Source of the DNA: JANXQZ01 sp038225555
GTDB taxonomy: Bacteria > Acidobacteriota > Terriglobia > Bryobacterales > Bryobacteraceae
Length of the DNA stretch: 64,000 bases
Assembly: GCA_038225555.1 (NCBI GenBank)
Contig: JBBRRB010000012.1
Location: 69,772-133,771 of the forward strand
Direction: 5' to 3'
Shown here: piece after piece, positions 42,466 through 51,357 of the stretch
Position numbering within the stretch: position 1 is the stretch's first letter
Layout: each line of letters begins with the position of its first letter
The notes under the pieces: generated by a model
The model's input: the letters and a program-made list of their open reading frames with translations, nothing else
Told to the model about the DNA's origin: nothing
Databases searched by the model: none
Program-made: the position numbers and the translations under genes

Positions 42466-44734
42466 TGGAGACCTCCTGGCTGCCGATATTGTGCGCGAAG
42501 TCCTCAGCCGTTACCGTCACCGCATATCGTCCTGGGGCAAGATGAGCTGGAACGAAAAGCGACCCCGTGCTCGAAGCCATCTCCGGATTCCAATGCAAGC
42601 GCACTGGCTGCGCGCCGTACATCCGGGCCGTCACAGTGCGGGTCGTTTGAGAAGCGCTCACTCGCAGGTTCACCCGATCCCCCCTCCGCACCCGCTGAGA
42701 ATCCAGTTTCACGCGCACCATCGGCGGCTTGCTCGCGATCACGAACGTCTTCGACTCGCGATACACATGGCCGCCCTTGTCGCGCAGCACCAAACGCACC
42801 CGATGAACGCCATCTTGAAGGTCCGTGGGCGCCAGAAAGCGTGTTTGCCACGTGTCTTCGTCGGGCAAATAGCGGAGCTTCTTCACTGGTCCAAACGGGA
42901 AGAGCGCTACTACTGAGACGATCGATGCATCTGTCCGCACTCTCAGCAGAGGATCGCCGGGCCGGATCAAACGCGGGCGCAGGAGCGCTCTTGGCGCGGC
43001 CAGAAAGGACGTGTAAGGCGTCACGAACTTGTATTTGGTGGAGAGGCGGATGATCTCGTCGATGCTAGCTTGGTCCTCGCCTTCGCGCTCGATCTTTTCC
43101 AGCAGCGCGTCCACCCGAGCCTTGGCCCAAACCCGCGGGAGATCGGGGTGCTGCAATTCCAGCGAGGGCAGCGGAGCGGGCGAGATCATCTCCAGGCGCT
43201 TGCCATCCCGTGTACCGACCGCGGTGAAAACACTCTGAGCGGGCGTTCGATACCTCCCCACCCACGACTGCACCGATCCGGGAAACGGATTCTCCTGAAG
43301 CGGGTAGATCAGATCTACCGACGGCGCAGCCAAGCGGAAATTCTCCACCGGGTGACGTCCGAGTTTTCCGAGAAAAGCATTCAGCTTAAACTCGATCGGC
43401 TCCGTAGAACGCACCCATTCAAGCACGCCACCATTGCGCGCGAGCAGCTTCAGCAGAGGCGTGTTCGCATCGTCGCCGACAGCGAACACATAGGTGCGCG
43501 GCCGTCCCCCTCCTTTCCACTTCGCCGAGTACCATTCGGCCAGCTTGCCATTCTGAACAATGCCTTGATTCGCGCCGCCATCGGTTAATAAAACCAAGTA
43601 CGCATCTGGACTTGAGGACTGCGCCAGCCCGGCTTCAAGCGCACTTTGCAAATTAGTCCCGCCTCGCAAACGGCTCGCCTTGACAAACGTCAGAGCCTTC
43701 TCCACCGAGTCTGGACTCACGACCACGGGCGCACTCTGGAACGGAGTAGCGGCCGAGTTGAAGAGCATTACGTTGAACTTGTCTGACGGCGCGAGACTCT
43801 TCAAAAGAGTTTCGAGCGCCTGATAATTGCGCTCCAACTTTTCCCATTGCATGGAGAGCGACGTATCGAAAAGCGCCACTACCGTCTTTGGCCCTAGAGA
43901 CTCAGCCGACCCGGTCTTGAATCCGGCAATCAAAGCCGACGCTTCCACAAACCCGGGCTCGTTCACTGCATCCCGGTGGGCGAAAACCTCCAGATGATCG
44001 CCTGCCTTCGACTCCAGCGTATACTTCACGGCCAGATCTTCCGCCAGCTTGACGGACGCGCCCAACAATACAAATTTCACGCGATGGGCGGTTTTTTCCG
44101 TGATTTGCACCGGATATGCCTTGCCTACAATTTGGAAATCTTTCAACGCATGGGCCGAGGTCAGTTCGAAGTTCACGGTAAGCTTTCCAGCGGTTTGCAG
44201 GCGATAGGCGTCTGGCCGCAGGGGCACTGCCAGGAACGATTCGAATCGCTCGACGGGGAGAAGCTCCGTGTACTCCATCTCAATTCGCTTCGTTCCAAAC
44301 GCGCGAATGGGCGCCACCTTAGCGCTGAACACGGCGGTTCTGCGGGCTTCGTCGGCGTCGTGCTCGCCCTGTTGCAGGAGACCAGGGTCGATCATCTGGT
44401 TGCGGATCGACGTGTACAATTCCTCGGCTCGTTTGCGCTCCAGAATCACGCCAGGGATGCGGGTGAGATCTTCCCAGATGGCGAAATCGGATACGGTCGC
44501 CTGGCCTGGGAGCGCAAACAGATAGTTGCCTTCCATCACGGTTCCGCGATGGCTTCCAAAAATCTGCTGGATTCGCACACGCGCGTTTCCGTTATCGATC
44601 CGGATATCGATCGACATTTCATCGAGCGAGAGAACTGCCGGATCGGGCTGGGGCTTGTCAGCCGGAACCAGCACTCCGGCATCGGACCAGGCCAGTCTCG
44701 CCACTGCAACCAACAACCAACCGAGTCTCTTCAT
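42449..44734 (-). CDS. VIT and VWA domain exported protein
   Basis: 761 residues with a signal peptide (MKRLGWLLVAVARLAWS). A vault/inter-alpha-trypsin (VIT) domain occupies about residues 30-230 (VLSLDEMSIDIRI, GNYLFALPG). A VWA domain follows with a full metal-binding MIDAS set: D-x-S-x-S in ALFDTSLSMQW, Thr in RGGTNLQSAL and Asp in LLTDGGANQG. The C-terminal ~200 residues hold Ig/beta-sandwich-like segments (VSIEVEP end). Such proteins bind ligands in the periplasm or on the surface in a Mg/Mn-dependent way. It overlaps the propeller gene by 4 bases and the TPR frame by 17. Confidence 0.92.
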   Translation of the reverse strand: MKRLGWLLVAVARLAWSDAGVLVPADKPQPDPAVLSLDEMSIDIRIDNGNARVRIQQIFGSHRGTVMEGNYLFALPGQATVSDFAIWEDLTRIPGVILERKRAEELYTSIRNQMIDPGLLQQGEHDADEARRTAVFSAKVAPIRAFGTKRIEMEYTELLPVERFESFLAVPLRPDAYRLQTAGKLTVNFELTSAHALKDFQIVGKAYPVQITEKTAHRVKFVLLGASVKLAEDLAVKYTLESKAGDHLEVFAHRDAVNEPGFVEASALIAGFKTGSAESLGPKTVVALFDTSLSMQWEKLERNYQALETLLKSLAPSDKFNVMLFNSAATPFQSAPVVVSPDSVEKALTFVKASRLRGGTNLQSALEAGLAQSSSPDAYLVLLTDGGANQGIVQNGKLAEWYSAKWKGGGRPRTYVFAVGDDANTPLLKLLARNGGVLEWVRSTEPIEFKLNAFLGKLGRHPVENFRLAAPSVDLIYPLQENPFPGSVQSWVGRYRTPAQSVFTAVGTRDGKRLEMISPAPLPSLELQHPDLPRVWAKARVDALLEKIEREGEDQASIDEIIRLSTKYKFVTPYTSFLAAPRALLRPRLIRPGDPLLRVRTDASIVSVVALFPFGPVKKLRYLPDEDTWQTRFLAPTDLQDGVHRVRLVLRDKGGHVYRESKTFVIASKPPMVRVKLDSQRVRRGDRVNLRVSASQTTRTVTARMYGAQPVRLHWNPEMASSTGSLFVPAHLAPGRYAVTVTAEDFAHNIGSQEVSIEVEP

Positions 44735-46647
44735 TGCGTCGGCACCAGTCGTTCCGGAATTCGGACCAGCCCATTCTCAGTTCCCACATAAAGGTACCCG
44801 GCCGCCACGGTGAGCGCCGTGACGTTCTCGGAGGGTAGGCCGTTCGCCACAAGACTCCATCGTTCCGAGGTGCGGTTGTAAACGGCCAGCCCGCGCCCGA
44901 GCGTGCCTGCGTACACCGCGCGGTCGGTTGCCGCCATTGCGTTTGCATTTACTTCGATTTGACCCTTCAGGTCGGCAAAGGTGGTCCAGCGCCCTGCCTG
45001 ATCCAGCTTAATCACCCCTGCGCCGTAGGTTCCGATGAACCACTCGTCTGCGACGGCTTGGATTGCGGTGATCCAATTTTGTTTTAAGCCTGAGTTGGCC
45101 GTCGTGTAACTGGCCCTCACCACGCCCGCGTCGAGCATTGACAGGCCGCCCAGCGTTCCCACCATCAATCTCGAATTACGCGACCCAAGAGCGTACACAT
45201 GATTGTTCACCAAGCCCTGAAAGGCGTACAGGCTGGAAGTGCCCGAGGCGTCGATGGTAGTCAACCCGGCGGGCGTGGCGACGGTAATTTGGAGATCGCG
45301 CCCTTTTGAACGCAGCAGCACGTCGGTGATGTTGTTCGCGATGAGCCCGTCGGCTTTCGTCAGAACCTGCCGAGGCTTAGCGCCCCCATCGAAGATCGCC
45401 AATCCGTTCGCCGTTCCAACGGCGGTGAAGGCGCGATCAGCGGCCTGCGTGATCCGATTGACGCAGAAAACATGCTCGTCTTCAGAGTGGACGCGATGCT
45501 CGAAATCCGGCTCGAGAATGTCCAGGCCCCGGTCGAAATAGCCGACCCATAGTTTCCCCGCCCGATCCATCGAAAGGGCTGTGATATTTCGATCTGTCAG
45601 GCGTGCGCCTCGGGGTTCGAGAATGCGGCGGCCTTTCTCATACAATCCATCCTCTGCCAGCACGAAGAGACGTCCGTTGAGGTCCAGCACCCGTTCTACT
45701 TGACCCGTGCCGGATTCGCCGCCGCTGCGCGGACGAGGCTTTCGCACGGTAAGAGGAACCTCGATCAGTCCCTCTTCCAGCGTGCCAATCTCCAAATTGT
45801 CGTCGTGTACCAGAAGCGAGTTTGCGAAGTAGCCGGATCCGAGCTCGCGAATCATTCGGCCATCCTGGAATTCAGCCACGCCCAGGGCGGTACCGACATA
45901 GATCGCACTCGGTCCTGCAGCCAGCGACAAGACTCTGGAATCGGGCAGCCCCTCGGCTTCGGAAAAGCGATCCGCTTGACCCGCATGCCAATGGACCACA
46001 CCTTGGTCCAGTGTGCCAACCCAGAGATCCGTTTCAGTACCCGAGAGGGCAGTGACATGCAAATTGGCTAAGGCGGGATGTACGCGCGCCAGAGTCTTGC
46101 CATCCCATGCCAGCACGCCCTCTTTTTCGGTGCCCAGCAAAACGCGCCCGGTCGCAAGGGGCAGCACGGCGGTGAGCGACCGAGCGCCGGGAGAATCGGG
46201 TCGGATCTGCCGAAACGATCCGCCTTCGAAGAGGAGGAGTCCGGCGCCGTGGGTCGCGATCCATAACTGGGAGGCGACGCCGACTGCCATGCGAACCAGC
46301 GGCGCTGGCGGAAGTTCCAGACCGGCATGATACTCCGCCACTTGTTTTCCGTCCAGATCAAAGGCCAGAAGGCCCGCGGGACCGCACACGTAGAATTTGC
46401 CCTCGAACAGGACCGCGTCGGTGAACTGAGCTGGCGAGGTGATCGGCTCGAAACCGGCTGGAACGGGTCCGTCGAGCGGAATGGATCGGTAGGCGAATCG
46501 ATTTTCTTGCGTGACTTGGGTTGCGGCTTTGGTCAGGCCGCGAGAAGCATCGCGCAGCGTGGAGACGGCCCAAAATACCCCGCCTCCGCACAGGAGCACC
46601 CCTACGCCGGCGAGAGCCTTCTTCCACGAGACCCGCTGCAAGGCCAC
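44731..46647 (-). CDS. Membrane-anchored beta-propeller protein
   Basis: 638 residues. A single N-terminal transmembrane segment (ALAGVGVLLCGGGVFWAVS) is followed by many short repeats resembling two-component-regulator propeller blades (LWIATHGAGLLLFEG, DLWVGTLDQGVV, LWVGYFDRGLDILE, YVGTENGLVRIPE), enough for one or two seven-blade propellers. No kinase or diguanylate cyclase output follows, so it is a sensor or scaffold rather than a full two-component protein. First gene of the five-gene chain; it overlaps the VIT-VWA gene by 4 bases and is divergent from rpmI. Confidence 0.85.
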   Translation of the reverse strand: MALQRVSWKKALAGVGVLLCGGGVFWAVSTLRDASRGLTKAATQVTQENRFAYRSIPLDGPVPAGFEPITSPAQFTDAVLFEGKFYVCGPAGLLAFDLDGKQVAEYHAGLELPPAPLVRMAVGVASQLWIATHGAGLLLFEGGSFRQIRPDSPGARSLTAVLPLATGRVLLGTEKEGVLAWDGKTLARVHPALANLHVTALSGTETDLWVGTLDQGVVHWHAGQADRFSEAEGLPDSRVLSLAAGPSAIYVGTALGVAEFQDGRMIRELGSGYFANSLLVHDDNLEIGTLEEGLIEVPLTVRKPRPRSGGESGTGQVERVLDLNGRLFVLAEDGLYEKGRRILEPRGARLTDRNITALSMDRAGKLWVGYFDRGLDILEPDFEHRVHSEDEHVFCVNRITQAADRAFTAVGTANGLAIFDGGAKPRQVLTKADGLIANNITDVLLRSKGRDLQITVATPAGLTTIDASGTSSLYAFQGLVNNHVYALGSRNSRLMVGTLGGLSMLDAGVVRASYTTANSGLKQNWITAIQAVADEWFIGTYGAGVIKLDQAGRWTTFADLKGQIEVNANAMAATDRAVYAGTLGRGLAVYNRTSERWSLVANGLPSENVTALTVAAGYLYVGTENGLVRIPERLVPTQ

Positions 46648-46708
46648 GTTCTAACTATAACCGCATGCTACACTATGGAAGTTCGAAGTAAATCCAGGAA
46701 CAGTTCAA

Positions 46709-46903
46709 ATGCCCAAGCTGAAGACACATAAGGGTGCGTCTAAACGGTTCAAGAAGACCGGGACTGGCAAGGTGGTTCGCCGCCATGCGTTTGCCCGTCA
46801 CATTCTGACCTCGAAGTCGCGCTCTCGCAAACGGAAACTCAATCATGGCGTGGTAGCCGATTCGACAGATCAGGCGAAGCTAAAACGCATGATTCCGTAC
46901 TAG
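46709..46903 (+). CDS. rpmI: 50S ribosomal protein L35
   Basis: 64 residues of the usual L35 type: MPKLKTHKGASKRFKKTGTGK, then RRHAFARHIL and a KRMIPY end. It is followed by rplT, as in nearly all bacteria, but infC is not upstream; the preceding gene runs the other way. Confidence 0.96.
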   Translation: MPKLKTHKGASKRFKKTGTGKVVRRHAFARHILTSKSRSRKRKLNHGVVADSTDQAKLKRMIPY

Positions 46904-46969
46904 ACATTTCGCTGTGCGAACGGGCGCCGCACGTGCCTTTATCGCCAGCATTTAATTTAAGGAGAAAAC

Positions 46970-47332
46970 GTGCCTAGAGTAAAACGAGGAACTGGTCGAA
47001 GAGCAAGCCGCCACAAGACGCTTGCACTGGCCAAGGGATATTTTCTAACTAAGAGCAAATTGCATCGCGCCGCGCAGGAAGCGGTCGAGAAAGCTCTTAA
47101 GTACGCGTATGTCGGGCGAAAGCGCAAGAAGCGCGATTTCCGGTCTCTCTGGATCGTTCGCATCGGTGCCGCTTGCCGCGCTGCCGATATGTCGTATAGC
47201 AAGTTCACGGGCGGCTTGAAGAAAGCCGGTATCGACCTGAATCGCAAGATTCTGGCCGACATCGCCGCTAGGGATACAACCGCGTTCAACGCACTGGTGG
47301 AGAAGGCCAAGGCTGCGCTCGCCGCCGCTTAA
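46970..47332 (+). CDS. rplT: 50S ribosomal protein L20
   Basis: 120 residues from a GTG with AAGGAG six bases upstream. Typical L20: RVKRGTGRRASRHKTLALAKGY at the N-terminus and SYSKFTGGLKKAGIDLNRKILADIA. L20 is a 23S-binding assembly protein and often represses its own operon. Confidence 0.97.
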   Translation: MPRVKRGTGRRASRHKTLALAKGYFLTKSKLHRAAQEAVEKALKYAYVGRKRKKRDFRSLWIVRIGAACRAADMSYSKFTGGLKKAGIDLNRKILADIAARDTTAFNALVEKAKAALAAA

Positions 47333-47341
47333 TTACAATAC

Positions 47342-47632
47342 ATGGCAACCCCAGCGCGCGAAACCGATCTAGATTCACTTACACATTTGGAAGAACGCAT
47401 CACGCGGGCCGTGGAAGTGCTGTCCCGCGTGCGCGGCGAAAAGGAAGCGGCTCAGAATCAGCTCGAAGCCGCTTTGGCTGAGCGCGATGCGGCGAAGAAA
47501 GAGGCCGCCGCAGCCAACGTACAGGCCCAAAAACTGGCTCAGGAACTGGAAGATTTGCGCAGCGAGCGCAAACAGGTCCGGGGGCGCATCGAAAAACTGC
47601 TCGGGCAGATGGACCTTCTCAGCGGAAGCTGA
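47342..47632 (+). CDS. ZapB-like coiled-coil protein
   Basis: 96 residues predicted as one long coiled coil (DSLTHLEERITRAVEVLSRVR, then EAAQNQLEAALAERDAAKKEA). Size, helix pattern and position just before zapA match the ZapB-like cell-division factor found next to ZapA in this phylum. Confidence 0.72.
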   Translation: MATPARETDLDSLTHLEERITRAVEVLSRVRGEKEAAQNQLEAALAERDAAKKEAAAANVQAQKLAQELEDLRSERKQVRGRIEKLLGQMDLLSGS

Positions 47633-47637
47633 CCATT

Positions 47638-47922
47638 ATGTCCAGCACGGAACCAATCCGTGTCACTATTTTCAATCAGACCTACTCGCTCGTGTCGACC
47701 GAGGACGGGTCCGATGTCCATGAGCTCGCCCAGACGGTGGACGAGCTCATGACCTCCATCTCGCGTTCCGGCAACCTCGATTCCACTCGCACCGCTGTCC
47801 TGGCGTGCTTGCATCTCGCCGACCAGCTTCGGGCTTTGCAGCGCGATCACGATGAACTCAGAGTCGCGATCGCGGATAAGGCGAAGCACTTCAATCTTCT
47901 TCTTGATCGGTTGATCGAATAA
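47638..47922 (+). CDS. zapA: Cell division protein ZapA
   Basis: 94 residues. The N-terminal ZapA head (PIRVTIFNQTYSLVSTED) and C-terminal coiled-coil tail (CLHLADQLRALQRDHDELR) are clear. ZapA bundles FtsZ filaments at the division ring. It ends directly in the bidirectional terminator. Confidence 0.9.
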   Translation: MSSTEPIRVTIFNQTYSLVSTEDGSDVHELAQTVDELMTSISRSGNLDSTRTAVLACLHLADQLRALQRDHDELRVAIADKAKHFNLLLDRLIE

Positions 47923-47956
47923 AAAAGCGCGAGCCTTTCGACTCGCGCTTTTTTTT
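47921..47956. terminator. Bidirectional intrinsic terminator
   Basis: AAAAAA, stem GCGCGAG, loop, stem CTCGCGC, TTTTTTTT. It works on both strands: it ends zapA on plus and the rplQ-led ribosomal transcript on minus. The first bases overlap the zapA stop codon. Confidence 0.92.
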
Positions 47957-47975
47957 CCAACTGAAGCCGAGACGG

Positions 47976-48428
47976 CTAGGACTCGCCGCCCTCGTCGCCT
48001 TCGCGGCCTTCCTTCATTGCTTTCAAACGATCCTCGCGCCGTTTAGCACGATCCGCCGCGCGCTTGACGAGTTCCGAACCAACCAGTTCCAGGACTGCGG
48101 TTTCTGCGCCATCGCCCTTGCGCCAACCGAGCCGAACGACCCGCGTGTAGCCTCCCGTTCGCTGCCCGAAGCGCGTGCCCAGCTTATCGAACAGCTTTTG
48201 CACCGATGCGGGAGTTTGCAGGAAAGCAGCCGCTTGACGACGCGCATGCAGCGTATCGTCCTTGGCGAGCGTGATCATTTTTTCAACCAGCGGCTTGGCG
48301 GCTTTCGCCTTGGGGACGGTGGTAACAATGCGCTCATTCTCGATCACGCTGGTGACCAGGCCTCGCAAAAGAGCGCGCCGCGACGAGATGTTTCGCTTGA
48401 GCTTGAATCCAGCTTTCTTGTGCCGCAT
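47976..48428 (-). CDS. rplQ: 50S ribosomal protein L17
   Basis: 150 residues, start MRHKKAGFKLKRNISSRRALLRGL; the acidic C-terminal tail (GREGDEGGES) makes it about 25 residues longer than in E. coli. Last gene of the alpha operon, 2 bases after rpoA. Confidence 0.97.
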   Translation of the reverse strand: MRHKKAGFKLKRNISSRRALLRGLVTSVIENERIVTTVPKAKAAKPLVEKMITLAKDDTLHARRQAAAFLQTPASVQKLFDKLGTRFGQRTGGYTRVVRLGWRKGDGAETAVLELVGSELVKRAADRAKRREDRLKAMKEGREGDEGGES

Positions 48429-48430
48429 GC

Positions 48431-49480
48431 CTATTCACCTACCTCGGGTTCATCGAAATTATCGTCTCCGCCCAGAGGCGCCGTAAAGGGCTGAATACCG
48501 CCAGCGGGAGCTACCAGCCGACCCTGCGCATCGAACTTCATCCCGAAGCCCAGACCCAGGTTCGAGAGGATCTCCTTGATCTCGTTCAGCGATTTGCGAC
48601 CGAAGTTCTTGGTGCGAAGCATTTCCGCCTCGGTCTTCTGCACCAGATCGCCGATGGTCTGAATGTTCGCGTTCTTCAGGCAGTTGTAGGAACGGACGCT
48701 GAGTTCCAGCTCTTCCACCGAGCGGTTCAGCACCTCGTTCATTTGGTTCATTGCGCGCTCTGCCGGCTCTTCCGTGGCTTCCGGCAACTCTTCGAAGTTG
48801 ATGAAGATCGACATGTGATCTTTCAGCAGCTTGGCCGCTTGGCCGATGGAGTCCTGAGGCGAGATGGCTCCATTGGTCCAGACTTCGATGGTGAGCTTGT
48901 CGTAGTCGGTCATCTGACCCAGACGGGCCGCTTCCACCGAGAAGTTCACCTTGCGAACCGGCGAGTGAACCGAGTCGATGGGAATGTATCCGAGCGGCAG
49001 ATCTTCGTCGTAGTTGCGGTCTGCCGACACGTATCCGCGCGCCAGCTTGATCCGCATTTCAATCGCGAGCTTGCCACCTTCGCCCACGGTGGCGATGTGC
49101 ATGTTGCGATCGAGAACTTCCACTTCCGAGTCGGTTTCGATCTGGCTGCTCATCACCTCGCCAGCCTGATCCACTTTGAGGCGGATAATGCGGGTGCCTT
49201 CGCCCATCATCTTGAACGGAACCTGTTTGAGATTGAGAATAATATCGGTGGCGTCCTCAACCACGCCCGGGATGGGGCTAAATTCGTGCGCGACTCCATC
49301 GATGCGAACGGCCGTGATGGCCGCGCCTTCGATAGAACTCAGCAGCACGCGGCGCAGACCGGTTCCGATGGTGGATCCGAATCCGCGCTCGAACGGCTGG
49401 GCGGTGAACATCCCGTAACGCTCGGTGAGCGTTTCGGTGTTTGCGACTAACCTCTTCGGCTTCTGAAATCCTTTAAACAT
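48431..49480 (-). CDS. rpoA: RNA polymerase alpha subunit
   Basis: 349 residues. N-terminal dimerisation domain with FERGFGSTIGTGLRRVLLSS, and C-terminal DNA-binding domain with the helix-hairpin-helix TKNFGRKSLNEIKEILSNLGL. Both domains are complete. Confidence 0.98.
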   Translation of the reverse strand: MFKGFQKPKRLVANTETLTERYGMFTAQPFERGFGSTIGTGLRRVLLSSIEGAAITAVRIDGVAHEFSPIPGVVEDATDIILNLKQVPFKMMGEGTRIIRLKVDQAGEVMSSQIETDSEVEVLDRNMHIATVGEGGKLAIEMRIKLARGYVSADRNYDEDLPLGYIPIDSVHSPVRKVNFSVEAARLGQMTDYDKLTIEVWTNGAISPQDSIGQAAKLLKDHMSIFINFEELPEATEEPAERAMNQMNEVLNRSVEELELSVRSYNCLKNANIQTIGDLVQKTEAEMLRTKNFGRKSLNEIKEILSNLGLGFGMKFDAQGRLVAPAGGIQPFTAPLGGDDNFDEPEVGE

Positions 49481-49508
49481 AATTTATTCCTAATGTCCTA
49501 GCGCCAAA

Positions 49509-50141
49509 TTACTTGGAATACAATTCGACAATCAACTGTTCGTTGAGCTGAATCTGGACCAAATCCTCGCGTTTCGGGTGCTGCAGGACGCGGGCCTTCA
49601 AATTGTCACGATCCACTTCCAGCCAGTTCGGCGAGGGAGCGTGGGCAGTTGCATCGCGTGCGGCAAGGATGGTCGGATTGCTCTTGCTTTTTTCGCGCAC
49701 TTCGATCACGTCATTCGGGCGCACGGAAAACGATGGAATGTTTACGCGGCGTCCATTTACCTGCAAGTGTCCATGGCGGACCAACTGGCGAGCTTGCGCG
49801 CGGCTGGTGCCGAATCCTAAGCGATAGACGGTGTTGTCCAGACGGCGTTCCAGCATGTTCAACATGTTTTCGCCGGTTACGCCTTTCTGTCGGACAGCTC
49901 TCTCGAAGATGTTTCGAAACTGGCCTTCGAGCAGCCGATAGTAACGCCGAGCTTTTTGCTTCTCGCGCAACTGGAGGCCGTAGCCGACGATCTTGGGCTT
50001 GCGATCCTTCCCATGCTGGCCGGGAGGGAAGTTTCGCTTTTCAATCGCGCACTTCTCCGAGTGGCAGCGTTCGCCTTTTAGAAACAACTTCATGCCCTCT
50101 CTGCGGCACAGCCGGCAGACAGGGCCAATGTATCTTGCCAT
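49509..50141 (-). CDS. rpsD: 30S ribosomal protein S4 (zinc-binding type)
   Basis: 210 residues. The N-terminus holds four cysteines at 9, 12, 26 and 31 (VCRLCR, RCHSEKC), i.e. the zinc-containing C+ form of S4. The S4 RNA-binding domain follows (MLERRLDNTVYRLGFGTSRAQARQLVRHGH). Confidence 0.97.
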   Translation of the reverse strand: MARYIGPVCRLCRREGMKLFLKGERCHSEKCAIEKRNFPPGQHGKDRKPKIVGYGLQLREKQKARRYYRLLEGQFRNIFERAVRQKGVTGENMLNMLERRLDNTVYRLGFGTSRAQARQLVRHGHLQVNGRRVNIPSFSVRPNDVIEVREKSKSNPTILAARDATAHAPSPNWLEVDRDNLKARVLQHPKREDLVQIQLNEQLIVELYSK

Positions 50142-50211
50142 CTAACCTTTCTCCTATCGAACAGGTGCAGTTTACGGCTCAGAGCCTTCGTCCTGCTTAT
50201 TCGTTACTCGA

Positions 50212-50619
50212 TCAAACTCGACGCTTTTTGGGCGGCCTGCAACCGTTGTGCGGAATCGGAGTAGTGTCCTTGATATGGCGAACGTCGATTCCAACCGTGG
50301 ACAATGCGCGCACAGCCGACTCGCGGCCAGCGCCTGGTCCGCTAACCCGAACTTCGGCCACCCGCATCCCATATTCTTTTGCTTTGTTGGCCGCGGTTAA
50401 AGACGCCTGCTGAGCCGCAAAGGGAGTCCCTTTGCGAGAGCCGCGAAAACCAAGCGAGCCCGAACTTGACCATGCCAGCACGTTCCCGGTCAAATCGGTA
50501 AACGTCACAATCGTGTTGTTGAAGGACGCCTGGACGTACACGATCCCGGAGCTGACGTTCTTCTTTTCCTTCTTCTTAAAACTCTTCTTCTTAGTGGATT
50601 TAACCGGTGCTTTTGCCAT
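50212..50619 (-). CDS. rpsK: 30S ribosomal protein S11
   Basis: 135 residues, ending in the conserved PIPHNGCRPPKKRRV tail, whose Asn-Gly is often an isoaspartate in mature S11. The N-terminus is Lys-rich (KSTKKKSFKKKEKK). Confidence 0.98.
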   Translation of the reverse strand: MAKAPVKSTKKKSFKKKEKKNVSSGIVYVQASFNNTIVTFTDLTGNVLAWSSSGSLGFRGSRKGTPFAAQQASLTAANKAKEYGMRVAEVRVSGPGAGRESAVRALSTVGIDVRHIKDTTPIPHNGCRPPKKRRV

Positions 50620-50628
50620 CGTCAGTCC

Positions 50629-51015
50629 TTAGGTCTTGCCCGTTGCTTTCTTCTTGTTGGCAACCGTGCCGCGCCGCGGACCCTTGCGGGTGCGCGCGTT
50701 GGTGTGCGTGCGCTGGCCGCGGGTCGGCAAGCCGCGCCGATGGCGAAGTCCCCGATACGCGCCCATTTCGATGAGCCGCTTGATGTTCATCGAGACTTCC
50801 TTGCGCAGGTCGCCTTCAACCGCGCCTTCGTTCTCGATGAGCGTGCGGATGCGGTTTACTTCATCCTCGTGCAAGTCCGACACCTTGGTGCCCGGATTCA
50901 CGCCCGCCCGGTACAACAGCGAAAGCGCGCGGGTCCGCCCAATTCCGTAAATGTAAGTGAGGCCGATCTCGGCCCGCTTCTTTGCTGGTAAATCTACGCC
51001 TGCGATTCGCGCCAT
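50629..51015 (-). CDS. rpsM: 30S ribosomal protein S13
   Basis: 128 residues: ARIAGVDLPAKKR at the start, YIYGIGRTRA, and the RGQRTHTNARTRKG signature with a basic tail. Confidence 0.98.
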   Translation of the reverse strand: MARIAGVDLPAKKRAEIGLTYIYGIGRTRALSLLYRAGVNPGTKVSDLHEDEVNRIRTLIENEGAVEGDLRKEVSMNIKRLIEMGAYRGLRHRRGLPTRGQRTHTNARTRKGPRRGTVANKKKATGKT

Positions 51016-51029
51016 AGTGACCTGGTTCC

Positions 51030-51143
51030 TTATCCTTGCCGCTGTTTATGCTTCGGGTTCGTGCAGATCACTCGCACCACGCCTTCGCGGTGGATCACTT
51101 TGCACTTGTCGCACATTTTCTTTACGGACGCTCGAACTTTCAT
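51030..51143 (-). CDS. rpmJ: 50S ribosomal protein L36
   Basis: 37 residues, MKVRASVKKMCDKCKVIHRE then VVRVICTNPKHKQRQG. C11, C14, C27 and H32 form the zinc ribbon. Too short for ordinary ORF calling, but sequence and position between infA and rpsM are decisive. Confidence 0.97.
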   Translation of the reverse strand: MKVRASVKKMCDKCKVIHREGVVRVICTNPKHKQRQG

Positions 51144-51150
51144 AATTCCC

Positions 51151-51357
51151 TCAACTCTCTTTCAGCAACTTTACGATTCTTCCGCGCGTCCGGTCGTGCG
51201 GCGATAGATCCACCTGCACTTTATCTCCCGGACGAACTCTCACAAAATTCGCTTTAGACGGTCCCGCGAAATGGGCGAGAACCAAATCCTGATTCTCCAG
51301 CTTTACTCTCACAGCCGCCTGCGGCAGCAACTCCACCACGATCGCATCCACCGTCAC
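51151..51357 (-). CDS. infA: Translation initiation factor IF-1
   Basis: 68 residues from a GTG at 51357 that overlaps the map stop by 4 bases (GTGA). OB-fold sequence: VELLPQAAVRVKLEN, VLAHFAGPSKANFVRVRPGDKV, and SPHDRTRGRIVKLLKES. A longer frame upstream lies inside map and is not coding. IF-1 blocks the A site during initiation. Confidence 0.95.
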   Translation of the reverse strand: MTVDAIVVELLPQAAVRVKLENQDLVLAHFAGPSKANFVRVRPGDKVQVDLSPHDRTRGRIVKLLKES

